A stretch of 64,000 nucleotides of DNA from Isoetes taiwanensis (taxonomy: Eukaryota; Streptophyta; Lycopodiopsida; Isoetales; Isoetaceae). The stretch spans positions 13,220,134 to 13,284,133 of the forward strand of contig JAJEKV010000028.1 in NCBI GenBank assembly GCA_021234155.1, given 5' to 3'. The notes under the pieces were generated by a model, which was not told where the DNA came from, made no database searches, and worked only from the letters and a program-made list of their open reading frames with translations. The first letter of the stretch is position 1. Every line of letters begins with the position of its first letter. Below are positions 10,961 through 22,743 of the stretch, piece after piece. The translations under genes and the position numbers were made by a program.

Positions 10961-13141
10961 CTATAACATTTTTTTCAGCAACATTATCATATCCCCTTTG
11001 TTATACAAAAGTCCTGGGAACTGTTCTTTCTGTATAAATCTCAAAACAGCGGTGCTAGTTTCCTTTTTTCCAAAGCCATTTGTGATAAAAGTCTCTACCA
11101 AGCAAGCTATATCCCTGGCAGCTACTGCATGGACTGAATGTGCGTACATATACGGCAATACTTGTGATATGATAACTTTCAATGCATGCCAGTATGGTCT
11201 GCAGCTGTCTGCCTTAATGAACCTCAGTACTTCAAATGGGAGCTGATTTCTTTTATCATACCTTAAGATTGAAAAAAGTCCTCTGTCTCTGTCTAAAACC
11301 TGTATGGTGATATTCAGAAAATTACACTTGTATCCATACCTCATTGGACCATCAGTTTTGTACTCCGTTTCATCCTTCATACCTAAATGGTGCATATTGT
11401 ATATTGTGGTTTCTGATTCCTGATTAAAAAACTCGTCAATGTCATTAGCATTTAACATCATAAGGTCATCCACGTACCTAGCAGCATTGTCAAACCTCTT
11501 TATATCTTTGAATCTTCCATCATGGGCAAGTTTAAGCATGAATCTAAGTTCGTACCATGCAAGGTAGAGATTACACCAAGCAGGACTACAGGAGAATCCC
11601 ATAGGTATGCCTTTTTTCTGTCGCCATGTATCCTGCCCCAATTTTAAATAACAGTTGTGCTAACAGCCATCCATTAGCCTCTTTGAATTTATTTTTATCT
11701 ACTACTCTCCAACAACTACTGTCCATGTCTTTTTTTATTAGTCTCACCTATTTTACTTCAAAGGAATCAGCTTTTTCTTTTATGAGCATATGTAATAGTT
11801 TCTGGTCTTTTCTCATATATTCCCATGTGACTTCGATAATGTCGTTCATAATCTCAATGATACCATCATCTCCAAATAACGGCATATTTTCGTAGCACTT
11901 CATGATATCAGCTGCAAATACACTGTTTATTTTAAATGGTAGATTTAATACCACATCATATGAAGAGTTAACCATCCATGAAGCATTTATCTTTGTCTTG
12001 TTAAATAACCTGTATGGGGCTGTTTGCCATAGGCATATATTTGGCCATAATTCAATAATGTTGTTAAGCACTGTAGTAATCCATTGTGCAATGCGTACAT
12101 AGATCGAATCATAAGCATTTGTTAACCGCCTGTAATCAGCTTTATGAGCTTTGTAACTAGCCATAAGGTATGGTAGTTTTTCCACATCATTCTGTTCTTT
12201 TCCCAACAGCTCATAAATTATAGTGTTGCACATGCTTTTAATCTGTTCTGGGTTGTACTTGGTTTTCTCAAAGTCTGGACCTTCAAGTCTTTTCCTTGTC
12301 ATTTCTAGGATATGCTTTTTGCATATAAATCTAGGGTTATTATTGGCCTTATCCAATCCAGATATAAAGAAATTCTGTACTAGCCAATCCAGGTTCTTTT
12401 TTCACCTGTTGATCATCCCATAAAAACTTTTATTGGGTAGTTTTTTCTTCACCAAGATTATTTCCTCATGAGCATACTGTAATAACATCATGTTAATATT
12501 TGTTGTATCCGTGTCTGACAGGTCCATGGTGTCATATTTATGGACTTCCCAAAACTGTTTACAAAGTTTGAGAAAATCTTCTCTAAAACTTTGTATGCTA
12601 AGACTGCAATCAGGGATGTGGTTTAAACCTTTGGCAAATGCCTCCCTCAACTTAGTACAATGGATAATCATTAAATCCGTTGTTCTAACATGCCCAATGC
12701 TAGGGTCAATATATTTAAGCATGTTTGGATTACTACATGGACATTTAATGTCCAAACCTTCAGCAAATAACAGATTTGGTCTGTAAATTTTGTCTTTAAT
12801 CTGTTCTATATATCTCCAGGCAAATGTAGTACTATCCATAAGCTGTTTACCTCTTTCCTGTAAAGCTTCATACCAGGCCAAATATTTTCCTGATGTCGAT
12901 CTCATCTAAAGCCTTTGATGTACTATTTTTTTGTCATTTGTTTCCTTACAATTTTTAAGATGTCTCTTACCATAAGCATCTTTAGTAATTGTTCTATTCT
13001 GTACCTGCAACACAGATTGTTAGAATGCGAATTATACCAATCCCAATTTAAACATCTATATACTGAGGCATCTTTCAAAAATTTTTTTTTTTTTTTTTCA
13101 TTTATAATAGAGGCAGCAAATGCTGTTATAATCCGAGACAA
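10961..13141 (-). pseudogene. Penelope-like reverse transcriptase (ORF2), decayed
   Basis: Three minus-strand pieces (about 13141-12402, 12356-11748, 11641-10961) encode one RT in the right order. LPYLMASYKAHK...RRLTNAY is the region before the fingers. FAADIMKCYENMP (near 11940) carries the first catalytic Asp. QKKGIPMGFSCSP (11611 onward) is motif B, RYVDD (11479-11465) motif C and CNFLNITIQV motif D. It ends with YDKRNQLPFEV and a VIISQVLPY stretch. RNA-templated DNA synthesis is the expected activity. GIPMG plus RY-DD resembles Penelope-like RTs rather than LINE, LTR or group II types; that placement is from memory. No GIY-YIG endonuclease is visible. Two in-frame stops (near 12403 and 11748) and one frameshift (near 11640) interrupt it. 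Its upstream part is cut off by the DNA transposon at 13154; the likely ORF1 is at 31603-32450. Confidence 0.75.
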
Positions 13142-13157
13142 ATGTCATTTACTACTT

Positions 13158-13190
13158 GGGTGCTTTTTTGCTTAACCTACCCAACTTTTT
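13158..13190 (+). repeat. Left terminal inverted repeat
   Basis: Begins GGGTGCTTTTTTGCTTAA and ends CCAACTTTTT. Ungapped alignment with the reverse complement of 31561-31593 gives 26 of 33 matches. The preceding ACTT is the proposed target duplication. Confidence 0.7.
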
Positions 13191-13223
13191 GAAGTTATAG
13201 CACCTTACCAGCACCTAAATTAA

Positions 13224-13312
13224 CGAGCACGGACGGGCTGGGACGGGCTCATGAAGGGCTCGTGACGGGCTCATGATGGGCTCTGACGGGCTCGGACGGG
13301 CTCATGATGGGT
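13224..13312 (+). repeat. Subterminal GACGGGCTC minisatellite
   Basis: About ten degenerate copies of an 8-12-bp unit with core ACGGGCTC or ATGGGCTC, in one orientation, 35 bp inside the left TIR. Clustered subterminal repeats are common transposase-binding regions in DNA transposons. No matching cluster was seen inside the right TIR. Confidence 0.7.
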
Positions 13313-13485
13313 TTACGGCGGCTTCAATTCGGCGGTCATCATCATAGAATTTTCAGACGCAAACATCATAGAATTAGAGGCGGTCATCATCATTCGAGCT
13401 CTTGAACAAACTTATCTCCCAAGCTTTTTGTATTTGTACTCTGTTTTTCTTCCTTTGCAATTCGTGACTCTTTTGCAACTATACC

Positions 13486-14433
13486 ATGAGTTCACCCCAG
13501 CGCTTGAGGTATCGCATTTTTGCTATCTTTTTTAGAAAATGTTTGTGCTTCACAAATTTATAGCATAAAAGTACTCAAATGTAAGTGGTTTTCTTGTTTT
13601 ATTATATTTTCATTTGAAGCCAGCAAGAACACAGTATGAATTTCTTCGAGTTTGGAAAGTGGAGTCGTCCGGAAGAAAGCCAAGCCAAATCAAGGCAAAA
13701 GAAGTATCAAATGCTGAATTTTTATCAGTTTTTGAAGTTCCTTTGAGGTCGGGAAGATCAACATCAAGGAAATCAAGCCTGAATTGAAAGCGAAGTTCAA
13801 TGAACTCCTTGAAAAGTATACGAATGGCCCTACCAACAATGAAGTGAGGACTCGTTTTGCAAGAGCATTTGTATGGCGTAACACCCCTAAGGCTTTGGTG
13901 ACCCGAAAATTACAAGGTAAATTGGGCATCTTTAGCGCCAGAGACTCCCGCATTTTACGTAGTTCATAAGAGTAAAGATCATGAAGTAAATTGTTTTGAA
14001 GCTAACATCAATGTGATTATCAATCACATTAGAAGCTTGTCAGAAATGCAAAAGAAAGCTGAAGAAGAAATTAAAGGAAAAAAGGCAGCTTTGTTGAAGA
14101 AGGTAGGTGCAGTGCAAAGTGCTGAAGCTACTTGCACTTTATTGTACAAGCAAATTTCAGAGAAGAGAGAATCTATCAAACTTTACAGTGCAGATTTGCC
14201 TAACAACCAAGCTTTGGTTGCATACTTGAAGAAAGATGAAGCAAGTTTAATGGCTTTACTTTCTGAAACTATTGGGAGTGCTAATGTTTCTGATGCAGAA
14301 AAGTTGAAGGAAGAAATCAAATCCTTGGAAGTGAATATTGAAGCATATGGCCATAGGATGGAGTTTTGGAATGCAAAGTCCAAACACATATCTGCTATGC
14401 AGATTTCAGCCAAAGGTAAGAAGGAACTCAAAG
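13486..14433 (+). pseudogene. Coiled-coil/RING-like protein gene, 5' part (interrupted)
   Basis: Proposed exon 1 13486-13508 (ATG, MSSPQRL) joins exon 2 at 13620 across a 111-bp GT-AG intron, keeping the frame (MSSPQRLSQQEHSMNFFEF). The frame shifts near 13747 and again near 13930. The long final part (14013 onward) is Lys/Glu/Ala-rich with heptad character (MQKKAEEEIKGKKAALLKK) and is probably coiled coil. At 14433 the gene is cut by the LTR retrotransposon. Reading resumes in the same frame at 25511, beyond its CAAAG duplication, and leads into a zinc-binding domain. I recognise no known family. Its position just inside the left TIR makes it the likely accessory gene of the DNA transposon. 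Confidence 0.6.
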
Positions 14434-15028
14434 TGTTTGGGGTCTGGGTTCGGGAACTCCTGGAAGACAGCCCTCTGTGAGGACCCGTGGATCTAACAGG
14501 AGAGTCCGGGGGACTATGTCACGCGGGATTTGCTGGAAGAGAAGAAAAAGAAGAGAACAGAACAAATGAGAGAAAGATGATAAGCTTCCTTGATATCAAT
14601 GATGAAAATACATGAGCTCTCGCAATAGAGAGAAAACTGAAAGGAGACAAGACTCAAAACTCATCTCTAAAAAACTTATGAGCTAACTCTACTCATATAT
14701 ATAGTACAATGGCCTTGGGCCCAATATAGACACGGACGGTGATCGATCGGTGCCGACTCACGGAAGGAGGCCCTGATTGTGGAGGAATATTGGCGGTGCC
14801 TCTTGAAGTGCCTAGAATCACGCCGACGCCGACGCTGGCGGTGACGGGCCGTCACTTGTCCGGCGCCTCTTGTTGATGTGACCAAAGGCTTTGATCTGCG
14901 TGGCTCGCTTTGCTTAGTCTTCGGGCGGAGGCTTGGATGTCCGACCCGTGGTTGGCCCGAGGATCTTTGAGCTTGACCTGGTGCGGACGTATGCATGAAT
15001 AGTCCTGTATCAGAGGCACAGACTAACA
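14434..15028 (-). repeat. 3' LTR (left)
   Basis: About 595 bp. It is close to the right LTR, but the differences are clustered, mainly at CTG, CCGG and GC-rich spots, with small indels. Both LTRs share a TATATATAGTACAATGG block and ATGAAAATACATGAGCTC. On the minus strand it reads TGTTAGTC...CCAAACA. Confidence 0.95.
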
Positions 15029-15043
15029 CTCCCCCACCAAACG
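15029..15043 (-). other. Polypurine tract
   Basis: On the minus strand GGTGGGGGAG lies directly before the TGTTAG start of the 3' LTR. This is the position and composition expected of the plus-strand primer of an LTR retrotransposon. Confidence 0.6.
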
Positions 15044-15132
15044 ACACTCGAGTGAAGAAAAGGAGGAAGCGTTTGGGGGGGGAAGCCATCGATCTGAAAG
15101 TGATCCCTCACGGGAGTGAGGGGCGGGCACCA

Positions 15133-18100
15133 TTATGGTACTTGGCTGATGAGATCTTGGCGTGATTGAAGAGCTTGAGGTGTGTTTTGGCCAAGGGCAG
15201 GATCAGCATCAATAAGAAAACGAGAGCGTACCATGTCTTCAAGTGCAGCGTGGGCGTCTGAAGAAATGTACTGACACTCCATGAGAAGACAGGTCTGAAG
15301 GCCAAAGGCACCGACGCCGGCATTTGGATTGCGATGAAAAATGGGGATTACTGCCGATTTAAGGAGCTTAGCAAAATACATTTGAGGGCAGCGCAAAATC
15401 ACGCTTTGAAGATGGAAAGGATCGTGAGGTGGAGGCGTTCGCAAGAAGGTGTTGAGACCATGAAGCGCATCTGCGGGCTGTTGCCAACCACGCTCATTAG
15501 CAATGTAGATCCAATTGGTGGTGTTGTCCAGAGTAGCACCTTCTTCCCAATGTGAGCGGCGAACAAAACGTGGATCCCACCGGAGATCCGTCGAGATCTG
15601 AGGTGGTGTCCACCGCATGACCATCCATGACCTTGGTCCAAAAAGGAAGGCGCCAATCGGTTAGGAACCTAGGGCGTGGAGGTGCCGTGGAAGCATAGGG
15701 AGAAGGAACCATGCCCGTGGGCGTTGGTTGCCGAAATCTCCCCTGAATTGATCGACAAGATCCGGATCAAGTGCCCGACACCGGCGATCCCAAAGAGAAA
15801 GAGAGTGAGAGTTGCGGGGAGGGCTATCCCATCCCGTGGGGGACCGCCTTGCTATCCAACGAGCACATGAATCGATTGTAACCGGCGAGGTGTCGCATAT
15901 AGACTTGTGCATAGGGAAGATCTTCGGGATGTCCTAGATACTTCCTAATTTGTTCTTGGCGCTTCCGGCTTGCCGAGAGATAAATGATTGGCAAGCTCGC
16001 ATGTACTCTCGATGAAAAGTTTTGGTCCCGGCGGGGATCCGCAAGATATGGATTGTTATCCGAAGCACCCATTGCAGATGGGGTCACCCCGAAAAGTCGG
16101 GCGTGGCCCATTGCCAAAGTTTTTCTGTGTATCACCCGGATAGAAATCATGAAAGATATAAGCCATGGGCTGAACCACGGAAAGTGAGAAAGTCGGATCG
16201 GCCACGGTGTATGAGATCAAAGACAACAAGGGCACAGCACAACCCTTTGTCTTCAATGGAGAGTTCTGGCCAAACCGAGAAAAATCAGCACTGCTCAGTG
16301 GGATATCCACAGGGCCATCCGCCGCGTGCCACTTTGAAAGGAAGAGGTGGCGCCGAGCAACCACATAATCATGATAGCAGAGGGAGCTGGGAAGTCCACC
16401 GGCGGCGTGCGGAAGAATTGAAGTCCGGGCCAAGTTTGGCTTGAGCCTCATCGGCAGGATCAATAGCTTTGCCGCAAATTGTCAGCGAGATCACGGATCC
16501 GATTTTCCTTTTCGAGTAGGAGGCGTGACTGGTCACGGACCCGTTTCCGAGAAGGATTGACCTGGGAGGAAGATTGCCCTGGTGTATGGAGACGAAGCAC
16601 GGCAAGCTCCCGCCATCGAAGTATTTTTCGCCGCACCTCGTAGTTTGATCTTGAAGAGAGGTGAGCCGAGAGGTCCGTGTGGAAAGTCTGAGCCGCCAAG
16701 GAGGCTTAATTTTGCATCCCGGGCTGAAAGATTTTGAACTTGAGTGCTGAAATTTTCACACGCCCGAAAGTACAAGGCATTGAGTTTAGCAATATCTTCG
16801 CCCTTGGTACTTTCGGGAGAGCGGCTTTGGACTTGTTGTGCTCCAATAGAGTCTGAATTGACCGAGCCGAGCTTGATCTGCGCGAAGTTGGCTGACTTGA
16901 GCTTGTGTACTCTTGAGATCCGCATGAGCCTGTAAGAGAGCTTCATGCTTGTCTTGAAGTTTGGCCTCCAAAGTTGCAACTTGGGCAGTTGCAGCTTGAA
17001 GGTCTTGGTGTACCGCATCGAGGCCCGAAAAGTGCGTTGAACCCCGCTCATAAGAGCCGCCTTGGGATTCCTCAGAACTTAAGAGCAGCAGCTTGAGCAT
17101 CCCGCTTGATACAACAACAACCGACGAGGGTGTTGTGGTGGTGGAACCTGGGCCGTTGCCCTGGTTTGGGAGGTTTGGGAAAAATGGTGTGAAGTGGATG
17201 GTGTAGCGGAGGAAGAGACAGTGACATGAGTGTGACTGTGGTCATGACCCGGGGAAGATGGGCGTGATGTGCCAACTTGGTGATTGAGTGGAAGGGAGCG
17301 CTGAGTGGAAGTATGAGAATTTGGTGGTGTGGGAGGGAAGTAATGACGGATGAGGGCTTGAAAGTGCCCTCCCACAGAAACTTCAGAAATGGAAGTGGTA
17401 CCCCGAAGGCGGTCCATTTCTTGGAGAAGACGATAGAACATCATTTGGGGCCAATCTATGTGGTGCTTGGAGTGTGTAGCAGTAAGGACCAGGTTGTAGA
17501 AAGGCTTATTGATATGGGTGTTCTTGATAGAATACCCAAGGAATTTTCGCCACAGAAATTTCACAAAGGTCTCATGAGGCTTGTCGATATTGGTCGGGGC
17601 GATGGACATTGGCGTGATAGCGGGTGCACCAAACTCGCGGACATCAATATCCTGTATAGCAGACCATGATACACAAGGAGTGTGCAAGGGAATATGAAAT
17701 ACCTCAGAAATCAAGTGTTGAGTCAATGAAATAGTGGTGCCATCGACCACAGTGGTGTAACCTTGCGGGCTGTTAACAATATTATGAATGAACCGCACGC
17801 AGGCAGGATTTGGAGCGGAAGTTCCATTTGAGAGAATTCAGTAAAAGTTGGTGTCGTTCAACGACTTCTTTACTGGGGCCAACAAGGGCTTCACGGAAAG
17901 TGGGCGTCAAGAAGGATACAGATGCAAAAAGGGCCGGATCCTTGGGAGCAGGAGCTTGAAGTGTAGAAAATCTTGGGGCAACCATGGGAATGATTTGCAG
18001 AACGAAGAGAGATGCCAAAGGTGGAAGACGAAAGTCGAGCACGGAGGATGAAGGCGCAGAGGAACGAAAAGGTTTGTTTTAGGGCGCACAACTGGAGGCG

Positions 18101-18461
18101 AAGAGGTATGAAGAGTGCGAAACAGGAACCGTTGATGATGCCAGGTGTCAAAAGATGCGAAGAAGGGGATTGAGAGGCAAAAATTTGGCCAAGTCCCCAA
18201 AAACGTAAGGGAGAAGCAATGAACGGTGAGGATGAGACGTGAAAGAAAGATCAGATGTGACAGATGGCAAAGGACACCCATTAATAGTCGACGGGCGTGG
18301 AAAGAAGGAATGGCATTCAATGCTGGCAACTCGAAGTGGGATATCATTAAAAGGAATGTGTCAGAAGGTACCATGGCTAGATATGCGGCGGGAGAACAGA
18401 TTCTCATATTAGAAACAGCCTTGCATTGCAAACACGTTGGCGATTTGTGTGATTGGTCCAC
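15133..18461 (-). CDS. Additional ORF region between integrase and 3' LTR
   Basis: A run of overlapping minus-strand frames with coding character follows pol. The clearest piece (17798-17079) contains VVDGTTISLTQHLISEVFHI and FVKFLWRKFLGYSI, then a Ser/Thr/Pro/His-rich linker. Next (about 17040-16790) comes a segment with DLQAATAQVATLEAKLQDKH and further heptads, clearly coiled coil. The end (15624-15133) includes FHLQSVILRCPQMYFAKLL. The first part resembles the 'putative plant transposon protein' ORFs that accompany many plant Ty3 elements. That comparison is from memory and the molecular role is unknown. No transmembrane segments are visible, so it does not look like an envelope gene. At least three frameshifts separate the pieces, so I give the span rather than a defined protein. 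Confidence 0.5.
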
Positions 18462-18927
18462 GTCGACAAGAAGTGCCTCAGTTGGCTATATAAGACGAAC
18501 CGAGAGAAACGAAGGCATCCGATGGCGCTCAGTATGGCGGCTGCTGGTTTCAACGAAGATTGCACCATGCCGACGAACTGTCAGGAGTGGATCACTTGTA
18601 AGATGAATTGTCTGGATCTCTGGCGCTGCCACAACCGTGGCATTCGTGATGGACGGCCTGGTGTGCGGGATGGTGAACATCCCGACCGAAGACCAACGGG
18701 ATGGAGGTGGTTCGCACCTTGCTGGGATCCGGAGCAGAACCTCTACCATCTCCTCAGCAAGATCACCTCTGCTCCGAACCCGGAGTAGAGGGTTTTTCCT
18801 CTTAGGACTTAGTAGATAGGGCTCTGAGCCCGTTTTTGTATATAGGGCAGTGCCCATAGCGGAAATAGCTGGGCTGCGCCCACATTTTGTAAAAAAAATC
18901 TCCACTATAATATAATCTACCGCCTTT

Positions 18928-19935
18928 CTAGTCACTTTCTGTGGTGTTTGATTCTTGAACTGTCTCTGTGTTTGGATGTTCACTTTCTGTGTGATGAAAT
19001 GCTTTGAGACGAAAACCATTAACTAATGTAGGTAATGGAGTGCCATCTAATTCAGCGAGTTGGAAAACACTTGGTCTAACCACTTGAACAATTTGATAAG
19101 GGCCAAGCCAACGAAACTTGAGTTTACCCGGAAAATTTTTGTACCTGGAATCATAAAGAAGAACCAAATCTCCTTGTTTGAATGTTTTTGTCTTCAAACG
19201 TTTGTCATGTAAAGATTTTTGCAACTGTTGTCCATGAAGAACACGAATATAAGCATCCCTTCGAAGTTCATCCAACTGTTCTAATTGATAGACCCGTTCT
19301 TTGAGAGCAGCTGGTGGATTATGAGCAGTAGCCAGTTGAAACCGGAGTGTTGGAAGAATGTATTCAAAGGGCATGAGAGCTTCCTGACCATAAACCAATT
19401 TAAAAGGAGTGTGACCCGTAGCAATCTTGAAACAAGTATTGTAGGCCCAAAGAACAGTAGGAAGTTTTGTCCGCAATGGGGGGAAGCGTCACAAATTTTC
19501 TTGAGAATGGTGACCAGAGTTTTGTTGGTGCTTTCTGCCAACCCATTGCCTTGAGGATAGTAAGGTGTGCTCTTGTGATGATGGATCAAGAGATAATCCG
19601 TCAGCTCTTTGATAGTATGATTGATGAAATGAACACCACGGTCACTGACCAGCCTTCAGGCGGGGCGGCCGAATCGCGTGATAATTTGTTGATAGAGGAT
19701 TTCGAGCCGCTTGCTTTGCAAAGCAGGTGTTATGCGGAAGTGCACAAGCTTCCGCCCATTTGGTGGCGAGTCGGTGAGAACTGAGAATGTATCGGCACGA
19801 AAGTGTGCCGCGCAGAGGATCTATAGGTCCCACAAAGTCCATTCCCCATTTGTCAAGGGAAGTGGCGTGGCGAACGGCGTCAAAGGGAAGAGCCGCCACG
19901 GGTCGTGATGCCCACCCGGCCGGCAAGCGCCACAC
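18928..19935 (-). CDS. Ty3/gypsy integrase (core and C-terminal part)
   Basis: Integrase inserts the cDNA into the genome. Minus-strand pieces 19935-19642, 19589-19480 and 19476-18928 follow in order. LDKWGMDFVGPIDP holds the first catalytic Asp, and HHKSTPYYPQGNGLAES holds the catalytic Glu. The long tail includes VLWAYNTCFKIATGHTPF and GDLVLLYDSRYKNFPGKL, the usual GPY/F-like C-terminal region (RWLGPYQIVQV). The second catalytic Asp region is damaged around 19650-19600 and frames change there. The zinc-binding HHCC domain sits upstream at the end of the RNase H ORF. No chromodomain is visible before the stop. Confidence 0.85.
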
Positions 19936-19956
19936 GTCGGGGCGGCGTGAGCATCT

Positions 19957-21902
19957 TTAAAGCGTGGGCCAATAATACCCGGCGAGAAGGATTTTGCGTG
20001 CCGTGGTGTCACCATGAAAATGACCACCACCGAGCCCTTGATGAGCTTCTCGAACAATGTCTGGAACTTCATGAGGGAGAACACAGCGTCGAAGGATGGT
20101 GTCCTTACCCTTTTTGTAGAGATGTCCGGCAACCATGGTGTAGTCACGGACCTCGCGGAGAAATTGATGGCGACGTGATTGTCGCTTGGCAGGAGAGAGC
20201 GTCTCATCTTCTGGTGGAAGAGCACCGGTGAGGAGGTACTGCTGAAAATCATGAAACCAATGTGGTGTTGCCGTGACTAAAAAGAGTTGAGCATCAGGGA
20301 AGGCATCTGAGACCCCTGTTGCAGGATCATCCGTGTGGATGCGTGAAAGATAATCCGGAACAACATGAGATTTGCCTGCCTTATGAACGATTTCAAAAGG
20401 AGCAAATTCTTGGAGAAGAAGGACCCAACGAGCTATGCGGCCCGTGGGCGTGGATTTGTTGATCAAATAGAGAAGTGCTTGGTGGTCCACAAAGAACTTG
20501 ATTTGACTGCCCAAAAGGTAATGACGGAAGCGTTGGACACAGAAAATGAGACCCAAAGCTTCACGCTCCGTGGCAGAATAGTTGCGCTCAGCAGAATTGA
20601 GTTTTCTACCGGGCGAAGCGATTTGGTTTATCGATTAAGCGCATCATATTCTTGAGAAAGAACAGCCTCCAATAGCAAACGCCGAGACATCGACATGAGC
20701 GTGAAAGGGCTTGTCCCATTGAGGAGGAACAAGAACCGGTGCGGCTCGAAAGTGAGCGTAAGCTTCATTTGTTGGAAAGCGGCTTCACCGGGAATTCCAA
20801 GCCCAGGTGGATTCGTCACCCGTGAGTTTATGAATGGGATCTGCAATGGCTGCCAGTCCAGGTATGAAGGTGGAGTAATAATTGACCTTTCCCAGGAAAG
20901 AGCGTGTCTCTTTGATATTGGCTGGTGCTTGAGCTTTGAGCACACAACTGATTTTGGCGGGGATCGGTGGTGATGCCCTTTGGTCGACAACATGGCCTAT
21001 GAGAACACCGAAGTGACGCAAAAGGTGCATTTCTCGGGATTGAGACTAATGGGACTCATCACATTTCTGGAAGACGAAGTTCCAATTTATCCAAATGGTC
21101 AGCCATGGGCAGAGGCGAGAAGTCATCTTGAAAAATTTGCAAGAAGGGATTTTCCTTCATGAAATCATGAAAACCGAGAGCATGATGCGTTGAAATGTTG
21201 AAGGAGAGTTGGATAATCCAAAAGGAACCACCTTGTAGGCAAAAAGTGCCCACGGGTGGTGAAAGTAGTCTTGAGTTGATCGATTCTTTGATGGAGATTT
21301 GATTGTAGCGGAAAAACCATCCATAAAGGAGTACATCTCATGTCCGGCCACTTCTTCAGTAACTTGGTCCGTGAAGGGAAGTGGAAAATGATCACGCCCG
21401 TGGGCTGATTGAGTTTCCGATAGTCCACATGCACGCCGGATCTTACCATTGTGCTTAAGGGCAATGACGATAGGGCTCACCCATTCGTAATGTTTGACCT
21501 CATAGATCAAACTGCTGCAGCAAGGAGTTTGTCAATTTCCGCCTTGACGCGATCCGCGGTAATTAGGGTTGAGCACATGATCGTCGTTGCTAATCGGGTC
21601 GTGCATCGATTTGGTAGGAATGGTGAGTTCCCCAAGCTTTTGTTGATTCCCCGAAGATCTTTGTAACTCCAGGCGAAAATGTGTTTGAATTTTTTGAACA
21701 GCGTGACGGCCCTGTTACGATAAGGAGCCGGAAGGTTTGCAGCAATGCGGACAGGTTGATTGTTGCCAACATCCACAATCGACTTCGCGAGTCTGAATAT
21801 GGGGTATGACTTCAGTATCCTGGACAATGTGTGCAGGAGGTTGGAGGATAACCGGATGCGTGGCACTTTGGCGTGGTGAAAAGAGAGGTTGCTCGGTTTC
21901 AT
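19957..21902 (-). CDS. Ty3/gypsy reverse transcriptase, RNase H and integrase zinc finger
   Basis: Pieces in order on the minus strand. FAWSYKDLRGI marks the approach to RT. EWVSPIVIALKHNGKIR and YSFMDGFSATIK are the fingers and motif A. HPWALFAYKVVPFGLSNSP is motif B. LQIFQDDFS (near 21130) replaces the usual IYxDD-type motif C. Then NIKETRSFLGKVNYYSTFIPG is the connection, and FFVDHQALLYLINK with VVPDYLSRI is RNase H. VREAHQGLGGGHFHGDTTA begins the integrase HHCC zinc finger, with its CxxC further on (CGACRPGG, near 19930). At least four frame changes are needed to join the pieces. Whether these are real or consensus errors is open. Confidence 0.85.
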
Positions 21903-21972
21903 CTAGCGGTGCTTGCTTCATGACGTGGCGTGTACATCAGGGAGTTGCGGAGTGTCGCGATCCGAAAAGTGA

Positions 21973-22743
21973 TCAACGCTGGATTGGATTGCAATTGCAA
22001 GGAGCCAGGTAGGGGTCAAGCAAGGCAGCCACAACCCGGTCCTGATCAAGAGTCATTTCTCCCCAAGGATCAGCATATTCGGGGTAGGAGGATAGAGGCA
22101 GACGCGCAGGTGGAGCCTGAACTTGATAAATATTCTGAGCTTCTTCCGAATCAGTGTCTGAGAGAGAGGGTTCCGCATTGTCAACAGAAATGATCCTGCC
22201 TGTTTGCAAGTCCATGGTGGCATTGAGATGACCATCTGTGATGACTAACTGGTCCGTGGCCCAGTAATGGATACTTTTTGCCTGGCGGAGAAAGGGTCTG
22301 CCCACCAGCATTTCATAGTCACCTGGATCTTCACCAGCCTTCCAAACTCCAAATTCCATGGGAAAGCGGAGATCACCAATGTTGATGTGAAGAATAGGTG
22401 TGACGCCTTGAGGTCTCGTGATATGGCCATTAGCCAATTTGATGTCATATGGGGCACGAAAGAGTTGTGTGATGCCCATTTGTTTGCGGAGTTTATCCGT
22501 GATGAGATTGACTGCACTACCTCCATCTATTTGAACATGGTTGACTTGCTGATTTCCCACCGTTGCATGGACCGTGGGTGTAGAGGTAGCCACAGCCCCA
22601 ACTAAAACAGTTGGGAGTGGTAACTGGTCCTTCAGAGCAGGACAGAGTTTTAAAATGGTTGCCAAGCTTAAAGGAATTTTGATCTTGGCAAGCTCCTCTT
22701 GGAGTTCGAGAGGTACATGAGAAAAAGGATCTGCTGGTTCCAC
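21973..22743 (-). CDS. Ty3/gypsy aspartic protease ORF
   Basis: 256-codon open frame. VQIDGGSAVNLI at about residues 71-82 is the retropepsin active-site loop (normally D-S/T-G-A/S; here Asp-Gly-Gly-Ser), and YEMLVGRPFLRQ corresponds to the C-terminal ILGRDFL element. This is the typical layout of the plant Ty3 protease between gag and RT, where it would cleave the polyprotein. The C-terminal part is acidic and probably a linker. The upstream linker to gag (23262-22744) is open in another frame and contains KKVHFAPNLEKLM. The Asp-Gly-Gly variant could lower activity. Confidence 0.8.
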   Translation of the reverse strand: MEPADPFSHVPLELQEELAKIKIPLSLATILKLCPALKDQLPLPTVLVGAVATSTPTVHATVGNQQVNHVQIDGGSAVNLITDKLRKQMGITQLFRAPYDIKLANGHITRPQGVTPILHINIGDLRFPMEFGVWKAGEDPGDYEMLVGRPFLRQAKSIHYWATDQLVITDGHLNATMDLQTGRIISVDNAEPSLSDTDSEEAQNIYQVQAPPARLPLSSYPEYADPWGEMTLDQDRVVAALLDPYLAPCNCNPIQR

